13,197 nucleotides of DNA from Paraglomus occultum (Eukaryota > Glomeromycota > Glomeromycetes > Paraglomerales > Paraglomeraceae), in the NCBI GenBank assembly GCA_910592205.1, contig CAJVPJ010001022.1, forward strand, positions 1 through 13,197, written 5' to 3'. The position numbers were made by a program, and so were the translations under genes. Numbering within the stretch: position 1 is the first letter of the stretch; each line of letters starts with the position of its first letter. Shown here piece by piece: positions 1 through 8,047 of the stretch. The notes under the pieces are model-generated. The model worked only from the letters and a program-made list of their open reading frames with translations, did no database searches and was not told where the DNA came from.

Positions 1-161
1 TTGAAAAAATAGCTTTTTCATATGTTTTACTAATTGATCGGCAAAAATTACGTAGACTTTTGTCCAGTGAGTGTATAATAACCCCCTGGGCATTGTGTTA
101 ATGCAAGTTCTTTTACTTTACCCCTGACAACGAACACTCATAAACGCACTCACATAAAACA

Positions 162-168
162 TATAAAA
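162..168 (+). promoter_or_regulatory. possible TATA box
   Basis: TATAAAA occurs ahead of the first plus-strand gene. An ATG at 185 is only 17 nt downstream, closer than a usual TATA-driven start site, so transcription from here would favour the ATG at 302. TATA-like strings are common in A+T-rich DNA. Confidence 0.2.
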
Positions 169-184
169 CCTCGTCACCGTGTCA

Positions 185-764
185 ATGTATACCGCCTTTA
201 TAATTATCCGTTCCTGTACGGAAGAAGTGATTGTCTTAGGAACAGGCTTCGCTGCACAAGAGAAGCCTTGTAAAGCATATTTCAAGGAAGGGCATTACAC
301 CATGAAGTTTTTTCTACAACGACGCATTCGCTGCAATCGCAAGAAAAACAAACTACGTGAAGAAGTTTGTACTTGCTGAAATTACACGTAGTGAGAAGCA
401 ACAGACCAAACCGGGAACGTAAGAAAAACAAACTACGTGAACCGCTCTTGTTGTACTTGCTACAATAGCAAGAAGCGCACGTAGGAAGGCATACACATAA
501 GAACCAGTCAGGGGACTAAATGCCCGTAAGAAAAACAAACTACGTGAAGGACGTTTGTTCTTCCTTGCCGAAAGGGCAAGAATTGTACGTAGTCAATTAC
601 AAGCACGAACCGAACCAGAGACTTTAACAAGGAAGAAGACGAAGAGGAAACTAGAGAACTCATACTCGGCCGGGAAATAACAGGATAACGAAACGGAAAC
701 GGAAATCTGCTACTTGGGGATTGAAGTTAATTCCCAAGTAAACATGAACAATTTTAGTAGCTGA
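185..764 (+). pseudogene. basic repeat protein, four degenerate units, frame-broken
   Basis: I do not recognise the family. The protein is built from diverged units of the form RKKNKLRE followed by a hydrophobic stretch and an Ala/Arg patch. Visible units are VIVLGTGFAAQEKPCKA (about 228-278), RKKNKLREE plus FVLAEITRSEKQQTKPG (341-415), RKKNKLREP plus LVVLATIARSARRKAYT (421-499) and RKKNKLREGRLFFLAERARI (525-584). The last frame is open from 525 to the TAA at 678-680 and ends in a Lys/Arg-rich tail. The same frame runs on after that TAA to a TGA at 762-764 (DNETETEICYLGIEV), so the TAA may be an error or the true end. The 20-nt unit starts are 80 and 107 nt apart, one short of 81 and 108, so each interval seems to have lost one base. 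Start at ATG 185 or 302 is open. No membrane segment or signal peptide is clear. Calling it protein-coding is inference from the repeat conservation. Confidence 0.45.
341..593 (+). repeat. three copies of a 20-nt direct repeat, each opening a foldback
   Basis: The identical 20-mer AAGAAAAACAAACTACGTGA occurs at 341-360, 421-440 and 528-547. In every copy its ACTACGT part is followed 25 to 41 nt later by the inverse: 352-359 with 385-392 (8 bp), 433-439 with 478-484 (7 bp), 539-545 with 587-593 (7 bp). Copy 3 also holds an inner stem, CTTGCC 564-569 with GGCAAG 575-580. The repeats coincide with the amino-acid repeats of the surrounding gene. Confidence 0.85.
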
Positions 765-1007
765 TAGAATTGCATACCATTAATGTACTGTTATTGTTAA
801 AATATAAGTAATGTAAAGTTGAGTTTTACTCGACCACATGATAATAATAACTTTTACAATAAAATGATAATTGAACCGCTTAATCCGTAAAGTATCTGAA
901 CTGAATCTAATTTGATAATGTGAGAATGCTACGTTTAACAGGTTGAATTAAAAACCTTGGTATTAATGACGCCGGAACTACAAATGAAACAAATTAAAAT
1001 AATTGAT
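765..1007. other. A+T-rich spacer
   Basis: No coding-like frame, repeat or RNA gene is apparent between the plus-strand basic protein and the convergent minus-strand exon ending at 1008. Confidence 0.5.
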
Positions 1008-1356
1008 TTAGTCGTAAATTGATTGAAGTCGAACATTTGCAAACATGCTAACCTTGGCGCGGAATATCTTGTATAAGAATAATAGTTCGAAATCCATTTC
1101 CTGGAAAACTTGCCGCATAGTTTCTTCTGATAAAATAAAAATCGATTTACCGGTCTGGATTTTTTGGTGCCTTTTGCCAGTAATTTTAGCAACTGTTCGA
1201 TAAGATATGTTTCCGGTGTCTTTGTAAAAGATGCAGATGAGAGGACGCCTTCCCATTATAGGAGACAGTTCGTTTTGTGATGGTGCGAATATCCTACAGG
1301 GGTCAGCCAAATAACAGATCCTCCAATTTTGACCTCTTAACCAATACGTTGTTTCA
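1008..1356 (-). CDS. intact orphan exon, about 115 codons, unknown function
   Basis: This is the longest clean reading frame in the window once it is read from a splice acceptor instead of an ATG. An upstream TTAACATTGCAG acceptor (AG at 1358-1357) opens an exon at 1356 that runs without a stop to TAA at 1010-1008. It starts ETTYWLRGQNWRICYLADPC and later reads MGRRPLICIFYKDTGNISYR, then ends in a hydrophobic/aromatic section (FELLFLYKIFRAKVSMF). The upstream frame closes at a TAA just before the acceptor, which supports an exon boundary there. It lies 217 nt downstream of the PAS-kinase stop on the same strand, so it could be that gene's last exon (if the TGA at 1573 is an error) or a separate gene. 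I recognise no domain. The absence of frame breaks contrasts with its neighbours. Confidence 0.5.
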
Positions 1357-1572
1357 CTGCAATGTTAAGAAAGCAATAAATTAATATAATGAATGATAAA
1401 ATTACAGTACTCTAATATAATTTCATTGAATCACCAAACTTACCCCGCGCTGACCACTCGAGCAAAACGTATCCACGCCTTCTGTGAATTTAACATGCAG
1501 CAATCAATTACAGTTTCTTAATGTAATGTCATCGCAATGTGCTCGCCCACAATACGCGTTAACCACCGTGCT

Positions 1573-3356
1573 TCACTCTTTTAACCGAGGATGATTAAGT
1601 ACTTCAAATATTGTTTTTTATAAAATCGATGAAACCTGTAAAAAATTTTTGCAGTTAACAATTTTGTTAATAAAAATAACTTTTGCCCCACATAACAATA
1701 CGCAAGTTCATACCTTCTGACAATATATACGAATACGTAAATCTCCTGCAAGAATCTCATTTATATTATAGATGGATTCTCTCTATATATAAGATAACAA
1801 GACCCTGATATCTTGCGGAAGACCGTCATATTCCCGACTGGTCAACATCTAAATAAACAAAAAATTGCTCATGTTAACACATAATACATTTCCATTACAT
1901 ATACATTAACTCTTCTTTATGTTCCCACATTACCTCAGGCGCAGCATAATCCAAAGTTCCACGGAATTTATTGTCCTGTTTGCCTTCTTGAATATATGCA
2001 GCACTCGCAAAATCAATCAACCGTCTGTTACCATCCTCATCCAAATAACATTCTTGTTTTTTGACATCCCCATGCGCGACATCATTCTTGTGCAAGTGCC
2101 CAACCGCACAGGCAACTTTTCGGAATATCGATTTGATTTAGTTTCGGCATCGAAGCGTCCAGTTCTATGTACCCAAACAAGTCCATTCTCCTCCGCGGAG
2201 ATTTCAATGTAGTAATGGTTTTCGTCTTCAAAAGTTGGCAGTTTATTGAAGGGGGGAGGGTGAGAATAATAAAGAAATAAATAACCCGTGATACATAATG
2301 CGACGGTATTCTTTCTAGATACGTACTCATGTGTACTATATTTGGGTGAGAGAGTTGCCGGAGTGTATGGAGAATGCGTATCTGACGGAATATTTCCGAG
2401 TACTTCATGATGTATCCACTGTCGACAAGAATCCTTGACTTGAAGACAAACTTCAATATCACTAATTCCTATAATAAAAAACGTATCTTCAAAAAAAGGA
2501 ATACAAGCCGTTGGATACACGAGCTCCTGTTTTCTCGCTCAGCCGTACACACTCGCAGACTCACCTTTTCTGGATCTTTCGCATTGTATGCACCTTGACA
2601 ACCCCATAAGCGCTTCTCCCAAGATGCGTAGGTTCTTGTAATCATCAATAGTTTTTGCGCGAGTAACGACCGAATGCAATCGAGGATCAAACGATTCTTC
2701 GCCACCGGTAGATTAACATCAGGTGACGTACCATTCGAGGCCACCTGCGTTGGAGGTCTTCTACCAGCGGCCAGGAATTTCGACATGAGAATTTTTCATC
2801 ATCATCGCTATTGATCTGCTCATCGTCTACAATTTCCTCTGTCTGCATCTTTGTCTCGTCATCTTTCTTTGGATCGACTATGGTAGGTCGAGCTTTATCA
2901 TTTTCGTTTGCCCCACATCCAGGCTTTCTGTCGTATGATATCCATAATGCCCGCAACGGCTCGTTAGCATATTCGACTACTCGCATCTTATATCAACATT
3001 AAATTCGGTCCCACTTCTATGCACCACTGTAATGCCAGACGGGAGCGCGGGCATATATCGGAAGACGCACGAATTCTTCAGATCATTGCAATACCGGGAA
3101 CGGGGAGAGTTCACGGTGCTGAAGACGTGTTTATTAAAGTGACGTAGGAAATCCACATGACCATTGGAGCGTTGGCGTTATTTTACTGTGCTACTAATTT
3201 TGCTATTCCGCGAGAACGTATTGTCTCCTATATTCCAGAGATCAACATTCTGTAGAACGTTGAGAAGTGGATATCGTTAAGATTATGATTGGTATTATTA
3301 ACAAGTTATGTTAAACGTCGTTGTCAGTAACGAGAATGGCTTTTACATGCAGCCAT
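1573..3356 (-). pseudogene. PASK: PAS-domain Ser/Thr protein kinase (PASK-like), frame-broken
   Basis: Exons on the minus strand: 3249-2565, 2468-2327, 2225-1911, 1848-1714 and 1635-1573; an upstream ATG at 3356 is possible. The first exon carries a PAS-like stretch (SRYCNDLKNSCVFRYM, then VVHRSGTEFNVDIR and VEYANEPLRALWISYDRKPG), an acidic linker (2910-2810) and the glycine loop (DYKNLRI, LGRSAYGVVKV). Later exons give KELVILKFV (beta-3 Lys), RILHTLRQLSHPNIVHM, ENHYYIEISAEENG, DLFGYIELDA, IFRKVACAVGHLHKNDVAHG, LIDFASAAYIQEGKQ, GTLDYAAPEV, YDGLPQDI, INEILAGDL and the C-lobe end TIFEVLNHPRLKE before TGA 1575-1573. The order and the LIDFxSAAY/GTxxYxAPEV spacing match PAS kinase as I know it. 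Donors include AAAAG|GTGAGT (2564) and A|GTACGT (2326). At least five frame changes break it. The 1911/1848 junction does not fit in phase. PAS kinases are metabolic sensors; activity here is doubtful. Confidence 0.6.
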
Positions 3357-3933
3357 TAGCGATTGATAAGAAATAATTTTAATAAACATACAGTCGCCAT
3401 CGGTTCTGGAATGAGTCACGTGAAGTAGTCATAATAAAAATCGTTAATAAAATTGTACATTTTCCAAAATCACTGGCGCAAGTAATAGACAGAAATATTC
3501 TTCCTATACTATTAAACACCTATCAAAACATAATTCCTGTAATCACAGAGAAAAATTCGAATATACTAACAAACCGTTTTCAGACGTTTGATAGTGACTA
3601 TAGAATAGGGGTAAATTTATTATACAATCGGTTGGTTTCAACAAAAATGTGACTAAACGGGAATTGTGACCATATAACTATAGCGATAAGAGAAGGTACG
3701 ACTGTATTAATAATATAAATTTGCTTACCACTCCTACTGAAATATGATGAGGAAACTTCTAGACATTATTATTATCGAACGAGCATACCAGATAATCAGC
3801 AACCCGGCACGTCGTACATGCTTCTCTTAAATAATATTAGGAAATACTTAAAATAAGAGCTAATCCAAAAGAACGATAAGCGTGTAACGGCAAAGATGTC
3901 ATGTGCGTGCAAAGTAACAAAATATTGGGGAAG
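3357..3933. other. spacer with one weak minus-strand exon candidate
   Basis: Mostly A+T-rich. On the minus strand an acceptor (CGCTATAG, AG at 3679-3678) opens a 44-codon frame from 3677 to TGA at 3545-3543 (LYGHNSRLVTFLLKPTDC at its start). It lies upstream of the kinase gene on the same strand and could be one of its 5' exons, but low-complexity frames this long are expected by chance. Confidence 0.25.
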
Positions 3934-3941
3934 TATATAAA
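3934..3941 (+). promoter_or_regulatory. TATA box (TATATAAA)
   Basis: A consensus TATATAAA lies 51 nt before ATG 3992-3994, which sits in a favourable context (ACCAAACAATGA). Counting about 30 nt places a start site near 3964-3970, giving a 5' leader of roughly 25 nt. This is the best promoter candidate in the window and precedes the GT31-like genes. Confidence 0.5.
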
Positions 3942-3991
3942 CGGTGCGAGTGTGCTTTCTTGCTTCTAAGATCATAAACTACAACCAAACA

Positions 3992-4764
3992 ATGAACACC
4001 CAAGAAGGCACGTGCGGGACTGTATTATAATTGATAGTTCAGTTTTAATGATTCGATTAACAATACTGAAGATTTCGTTTGACCATCAATTTGAACAGAC
4101 GGACCCCCCTTTGTAATCAACGTAAACACTGTGTGGCGTTGGGAAGAACACATCGAAAGCAGACTTAGGCAAACGTTTCAGTAAGGCATTTGATAGAGGC
4201 GAGAAAGTGACGCGCAAATATCTGGGATTGATTGCTTATTGCTCTTCGCGTTAACAGGGAGTTGGAAGAAGAATATGATATAAAAATCGATTTCAATAGG
4301 GAATTGCGGGTCAGTTTGAAACGTGACTTGTGTCAATGATAGTAATAGATCTTATCTAAATAAAGTTTTATGTTTTGATCCCAGTGCTTTGAATTGAAGG
4401 GATCTGATAAAGCGAATATACAAAAAGTGTAGGTTGAATATGCTCACACTATGCGATTTCATAACACCACAGTTTTTTTTCTTCACTGACACTTGATTTG
4501 CAATTTAGACTGGAGTGCGATAAATTTTTGAACTTGTTCCGAAAAAAGGTAATTAGAGAGACTGATGTTTTTCTTCCCATTCGTTATGTCACAATTTACT
4601 CTTTCAAAAACCTCCGATAGTCAAAAGGATTGGACTTTCAATGATGTCAAGAAGCTAAGGAAAGGCTTAGAGTGTTGGCCGGTTGTGATATTTTTATCAT
4701 GTAGGCAAAATTTCAAGTTATCAACATGTTGTTTTGAATTGGATTCATTGATCCGTCTGTAACA
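3992..4764 (+). pseudogene. GT31-like glycosyltransferase, copy 1, frame-broken and truncated
   Basis: ATG 3992 gives MNTQEGTCGTVL and then needs splicing. A second exon after TTTGAACAG (starts 4099) reads GPPFVINVNTVWRWEEHIES, RLRQTF, then in another frame KAFDRGEKVTRKYLGLIAY, then in a third VNRELEEEYDIKIDFNREL and RVSLKRDL. After the acceptor TTGCAATTTAG (exon from 4509) come LECDKFLNLFRKKVIRETDV and FLPIRYVTIYSFKNLR, then, shifted, DWTFNDVKKLRKGLECWPVV, ending at TAA 4760-4762. GT31 enzymes have, in order, a hydrophobic strand, R..(I/L)R.T(W/F), an FLG strand, E...Y.DI...DF, and C..F..K.DDDVF. The same order is visible here, with ETDVF in the DxD position. These enzymes add galactose or GlcNAc in the Golgi. 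No membrane anchor or C-terminal half is visible before the second copy begins. Family assignment is inference from motif order. Confidence 0.45.
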
Positions 4765-4877
4765 TGTAATAAATAATAAATTGCAACATAGTATGATATT
4801 TGAAAACATCCAGATTCATACTTTTTAAACATTTCGTATATTATCCTGACGCGAGCATTTGCTTTCCTTCCACCTAG

Positions 4878-5691
4878 ACGGCACGGATCTGATCAGCAAC
4901 GTGGGAAGATATCCCTTTCTCTTAGTAGCCGTCAAACATTCGTCTACTGGAAATTACGAAAACCGTCGGGACTGTGGAACGGTAAAAATCTCTTCGCGAC
5001 CACCGGTTCTTTAATCCGTCTTTTTCCACCTCAATCACCGGCATACCTTCTTCAATCACCGGTATCTCTTCTTCAATCACCGGCATATCTTCTTCAATCA
5101 CCGGCATATCTTCTTCAATCATCGGCATATCTCTTTTTCAATCATCGGCATCTCTTCTTCAATCATCGGTATCTTCCAAACCACCTTTTTGTTTCAATGA
5201 TGACTACAATGCCAGGGTCCGTCTACAGAATGAATATGGGTGTTGCCTAGACGACTGTCCGATGACAACAGTTTCGGAGACTTCGCAATACTTACGAGAT
5301 CAGGATCCACTGGACGGCATAATATCCACAACAACAAACCATTGGGTGATAATATTATTAGTCCTGGTCAATTGTACGTTTACATTTGATTTAAAGCTGT
5401 AGTGTGGTTTCGTGCAATGAAAATCAATTAACTAATAAACTTTATAATTAAATTTATGTTATTAGTACAGACTAAACTATGCTCACCTATCGAAAGGAGA
5501 ATTCGAGTTTTGGAAGGTAGCTATATGTACCCTGTATTATCGAACATTGTCAGCGAATTTACGTTTGCACGTAACCACTGATTACTCAAACCCCTTCGAT
5601 TGCACAATTTTAGTCTCGGAAACTGTTCAGGAAGTTTTTTAGGATATAAAACGGGCATTCTATATTCCATGACACATACATTCCACAACGC
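4878..5691 (+). pseudogene. GT31-like glycosyltransferase, copy 2, frame-broken
   Basis: After the acceptor TTCCTTCCACCTAG (exon from 4878) the frame reads GTDLISNVGRYPFLLVAVKH then SSTGNYENRR, the conserved opening of GT31 (FLL.VKS.P.N.E.RR). One frame shift later follow LWNGKNLFATTGSLIRLF (the R.TW.G...F block), a repeat region of QSPAYLL heptads, then KPPFCFNDDYNARVRLQNEY, with LDDC, IISTTTNHWVIILLVLVNCT and FTFDLKL before TAA about 5402. WVI...VLVN...FDL resembles the strands around the DxD motif, but the acidic triplet itself is not visible. A further exon after TTATTAGTACAG (from 5475) reads LNYAHLSKGEFEFWKVAICT, RLHVTTDYSNPFDC and ILVSETVQEVF, then, shifted, NCSGSFLGYKTGILYSMTH to a donor GTAAGT at 5692. 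HVT.DY..PF.C and CSG recall the late W.V...YP.YC.G block. Several indels break it. Confidence 0.45.
5031..5179 (+). repeat. 21-bp minisatellite, seven copies, coding heptads
   Basis: Seven tandem copies of a unit like TCAATCACCGGCATATCTTCT start at 5031, 5052, 5073, 5094, 5115, 5138 and 5159. All are 21 nt except the fifth, which is 23 nt. On the plus strand the frame entering from the GT31 block reads QSPAYLL per unit. The frame leaving into KPPFCFNDDYN also reads QSSASLL, so the two extra bases in copy 5 are the only break between them. The minus strand can be read as MPVIEED repeats, which I judge to be the shadow. Confidence 0.9.
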
Positions 5692-5797
5692 GTAAGTGGC
5701 CGAAAAGAATTTTTATTGATAATTACTTGCATGTTTTACCATCTGCTTAAACTAAAGTAATGTCGCAAAGCCTAACCTATATACTGTATTCTAATAG

Positions 5798-6155
5798 ACT
5801 GCTACGACGATGATCATGACTATCTTGCTGAAGTGTGCGGAAAGTCACACAGCCGCATCGAGCAACTTTGGTGACTACGAAATCATTGTGATGTCAATCA
5901 ACATCAACAACGTGCTCCTAAATTGGGTCGCCTACCCGTGGGAGCAGGTGGCGGATATGGATTGGAGTATTCTCGATCGGTAATTATAAGAAATCTAAAC
6001 TTGTGAGTTTCCTCTTTCAGCGCAGCTTTATAACACCTGTTTGCTATTCATAATATCTTTCTCTCCACACACGCAGACTAGACGTCGATCAATCCAGTAC
6101 AAAAGCCAAGGGACGTGCTATGAAACGTTTTGAGAACGTTCAATTTTACATTTAG
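5798..6155 (+). CDS. two terminal exons joined in phase, product unassigned
   Basis: Exon one opens after the acceptor CTGTATTCTAATAG (5798) and is open to the donor GATCG|GTAATT at 5979. It reads TATTMIMTILLKCAESHTAA, then NFGDYEIIVMSININNVLLN and WVAYPWEQVADMDWSILD. Exon two opens after the acceptor CTCTCCACACACGCAG (6077) and reads LDVDQSSTKAKGRAMKRFEN then VQFYI and TAG at 6153-6155. The donor leaves two bases (CG) and the acceptor supplies one (A), so the join is in frame, which supports a genuine 97-nt intron (5980-6076). By position it should be the C-terminus of the second GT31-like gene, but the preceding donor at 5692 does not join it in phase and the sequence lacks obvious GT31 motifs. 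In exon one another frame (CYDDDHDYLAEVCGKSH) is also protein-like. Confidence 0.5.
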
Positions 6156-7091
6156 CGCGCGAAAAGATATATTGTAAGTTGTGACGCGTGATAACCATGA
6201 ATCTCAATGATTCGTAATATTAATTAATATAAGCAATTTATAAGGGTATAAACAACGAAGAATTTTGACGTAATTAGTCAAATTTTACAGGCATGTAAAA
6301 ATAGTAAAGAGATTTATAAACCATCATATTAATATGGTGTTTGGGAATAAATCATGATAATAAAAAGTATGAGTATGATGTCCGTGACAAGCATTGTCAA
6401 GTAAATGTCTGCGATCCAACTAAATTGTAAGTGACATTACTAATGTCTATCATAAACCAATCAAATCTGGGAAAAAACAAACGCGGGGGTCGGCGATAAG
6501 CATTCTTGGCTATTGCATACTAATATGTTTGAAGAATGGAATTTGATCAACCAATGAAAAGTCATGTTTTCAACATCAGCCGCGACAATTTATTGTGCTG
6601 AAACGCTCGTGACCATCAAATTAATCACGTAATTACTGTAGGAATCCGATAATCAATTACGTATGAAATGCACTGTAAGAAAGTATATTAAAAGAGGTCT
6701 TAATGACCTAACTCTCGAATCATATCTAGAATTCTATTTTCGTAAGGGATCTATGAGGGCCTTATTATTATATTGCTGAGGAGGCATGTTTTGTCTTATT
6801 GTGTAGGGATAGCATATATGCAAGATGGTGGGGCACATTTTTATAGCAGCTGGTGCATTCTCATCATCAATATAATAAGGCTCGAGTTTTAGTAAATGAA
6901 TGCGTATGAAATTGCCATAAAATTAACAAGGTTTGGTCAATGTTATTACTGCATCATCACTCTTCTCGACTCTTTAATATAACGCTTTTCCGTTGTTCTA
7001 CAAATACAGTGACTTGCTCACGTCCATATCTTTCAGGAGTGAGATAATTTCTGCTAATAGACTGTATGTAAAGTTTGTTTTTTTTTTCGTT
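6156..7091. other. intergenic region
   Basis: About 900 nt of A+T-rich sequence between two plus-strand genes. The only structure I see is the foldback at 6755-6886. Short ORFs starting at 6563 and near 6819 (about 22-24 codons) are not distinguishable from chance. Confidence 0.5.
6755..6886. repeat. imperfect foldback, about 33-bp arms
   Basis: The left arm (6755-6789, containing GGCCTTATTATTATATTG) and the right arm (6851-6886, containing CAATATAATAAGGCTC) are inverse complements with a 3-nt bulge and several mismatches. The pairing continues inward through GCTGAGGAGGCATG against GCATTCTCATCATC. The 60-nt loop contains a perfect palindrome, GCATATATGC, at 6812-6821. Size and shape could suit a miniature inverted-repeat element or an RNA hairpin. 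Confidence 0.6.
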
Positions 7092-7455
7092 ATGAGAATA
7101 ATGACATTAAGTATCTTCGTCGTTCTAAACCTTCTAATGTCTCATCACTGTCGTAAATAACAGGTACAAACAAGGTGGTAAACAAATGATAGCGTTTTAA
7201 TCATAGCCACGATCTTTAACAACCTCAAAACTGCATGCGAATGTCAAACTGACGCGCAACTTAAGCTATATGCAACCGCGTGGCGCTGATAATGACTGTG
7301 GCACAATTTTTGTGACATCTGTTGTGTGGCATAAACTACTCTACGCGATAGAGATATTATATTACACGTACAATGCAACGTCAACGAGTGTGCTCTTAGA
7401 GTCTATTAATAAACATCTCTCTGAAAAGCCACAACGTTATGAATATGACTCGTAG
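7092..7455 (+). CDS. small secreted-protein candidate, two exons, one frame break
   Basis: ATG 7092 opens a short hydrophobic leader, MRIMTLSIFVVLNLLMSHHC, typical of a signal peptide. The donor AACAG|GTACAA (7164) and acceptor TTTTAATCATAG (ending 7206) would define a 43-nt intron, although TAA 7158-7160 precedes the donor in the leader's frame. The next exon reads TIFNNLKTACECQTDAQLKL then YATAWR to a TGA at 7287. In the adjacent frame GADNDCGTIFVTSVVWHKLL, YAIEILYYTYNATSTSVLLE and SINKHLSEKPQRYEYDS run to TAG 7453-7455. Both frames are protein-like on either side of about 7285, so one indel there would fuse them. It has several cysteines and an NAT glycosylation site. I recognise no family. 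Secretion is inferred from the leader only. Confidence 0.4.
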
Positions 7456-7558
7456 GCACTTAGTTAAACTATGTATTCGCAATTTTTATCAGTACACAAA
7501 TGTATTTTCAAATTAAATCACAACAACATTCAGTTAATTGCATTTAATGAGATTGATT

Positions 7559-7571
7559 TTTATTTAATAAA
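7559..7571. terminator. bidirectional palindromic poly(A) signal
   Basis: TTTATTTAATAAA gives AATAAA on the plus strand (7566-7571) and on the minus strand (7564-7559). It lies 111 nt after the plus-strand stop at 7455 and 36 nt after the minus-strand stop at 7600, so it could serve both convergent genes. Confidence 0.55.
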
Positions 7572-7599
7572 CGTAGATTATTATATACATGATATGCGA

Positions 7600-7910
7600 T
7601 TACGTCAGCATTACAACAACCCCAATCCTCCGCCCCGTATTCCAGTAGTCCTTGGCCTTGTCCTTCTTCTTGGAAATGTCTTCGTGTGGTGCCGGTGCGC
7701 CGAAACCTTTTCGTTTGTCCGAACCTCGACACGGAATGTAGTTGCAAAGGGGAGCGTACATAATAGAGCTCCAAAGATATAATTTGGGTTTTAAAAAGAT
7801 GTTTTTTGTGTGAATGGCTTGTGGCGGGGCCGCCGCGGGTGATTTGACTTTTCGATAGAAACCGAAAGCCCCGCGCACAAGATGAATTCGGTAATGGTGA
7901 ATTCATCCAT
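7600..7910 (-). CDS. short minus-strand gene, frame uncertain
   Basis: ATG 7910-7908 in the context AAACATGG opens MDEFTITEFILCAGLSVSIE. A second frame overlapping it is open from about 7895 to TGA near 7600 and reads RGAFGFYRKVKSPAAAPPQA and, further on, RGSDKRKGFGAPAPHEDISK, KKDKAKDYWNTGRRIGVVVM. The Lys-rich tail, the stop and the AATAAA 36 nt later make this second frame the better C-terminus. A third frame is open from an ATG at 7906 to 7544, so the choice is not secure. A G+C-rich tract (7820-7840) codes the Ala/Pro run and is part of a duplicated element. Either the start lies in another exon, or an indel separates the ATG frame from the tail. No family recognised. Confidence 0.35.
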
Positions 7911-8047
7911 GTTTAAATAAACATAATTTTGTTTTTTTATTAAAAAGATAAAAATTGGTTTACAAAGCCATTTTGTTAAAAGGCTTTCTTTTTCTTCTCG
8001 ATCGAGGAAATATTTTGTGTGTTATGTACCCGCGGGTGATTTGACTT
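7833..8047. repeat. 18-bp direct repeat within a diverged duplication
   Basis: CCGCGGGTGATTTGACTT occurs at 7833-7850 and 8030-8047, 197 nt apart. Both copies are preceded by TTTTGTGTG, at a distance of about 20 to 24 nt in the first and about 10 to 12 nt in the second, so a 40-50 nt segment seems to have duplicated. The first copy has gained or kept a G+C-rich stretch (GGCGGGGCCGC). On the minus strand it codes VKSPAA in the neighbouring gene. Confidence 0.8.

Noticed and set aside
1045-1203. Plus-strand ORF MLTLARNILYKNNSSKSISW with a hydrophobic end
   Set aside because: It lies antisense to the clean minus-strand exon at 1356-1008, which has a splice acceptor and a longer open frame.
1919-2212. 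Plus-strand ORF opposite the kinase
   Set aside because: It is antisense to the catalytic-loop and APE region of the kinase exon, so it is a shadow.
4922-5128. Minus-strand ORF of MPVIEED heptads
   Set aside because: It is the antisense of the 21-bp array; the plus strand has matching frames on both sides of the array and GT31-like blocks upstream, and the minus frame fails beyond copy 5.
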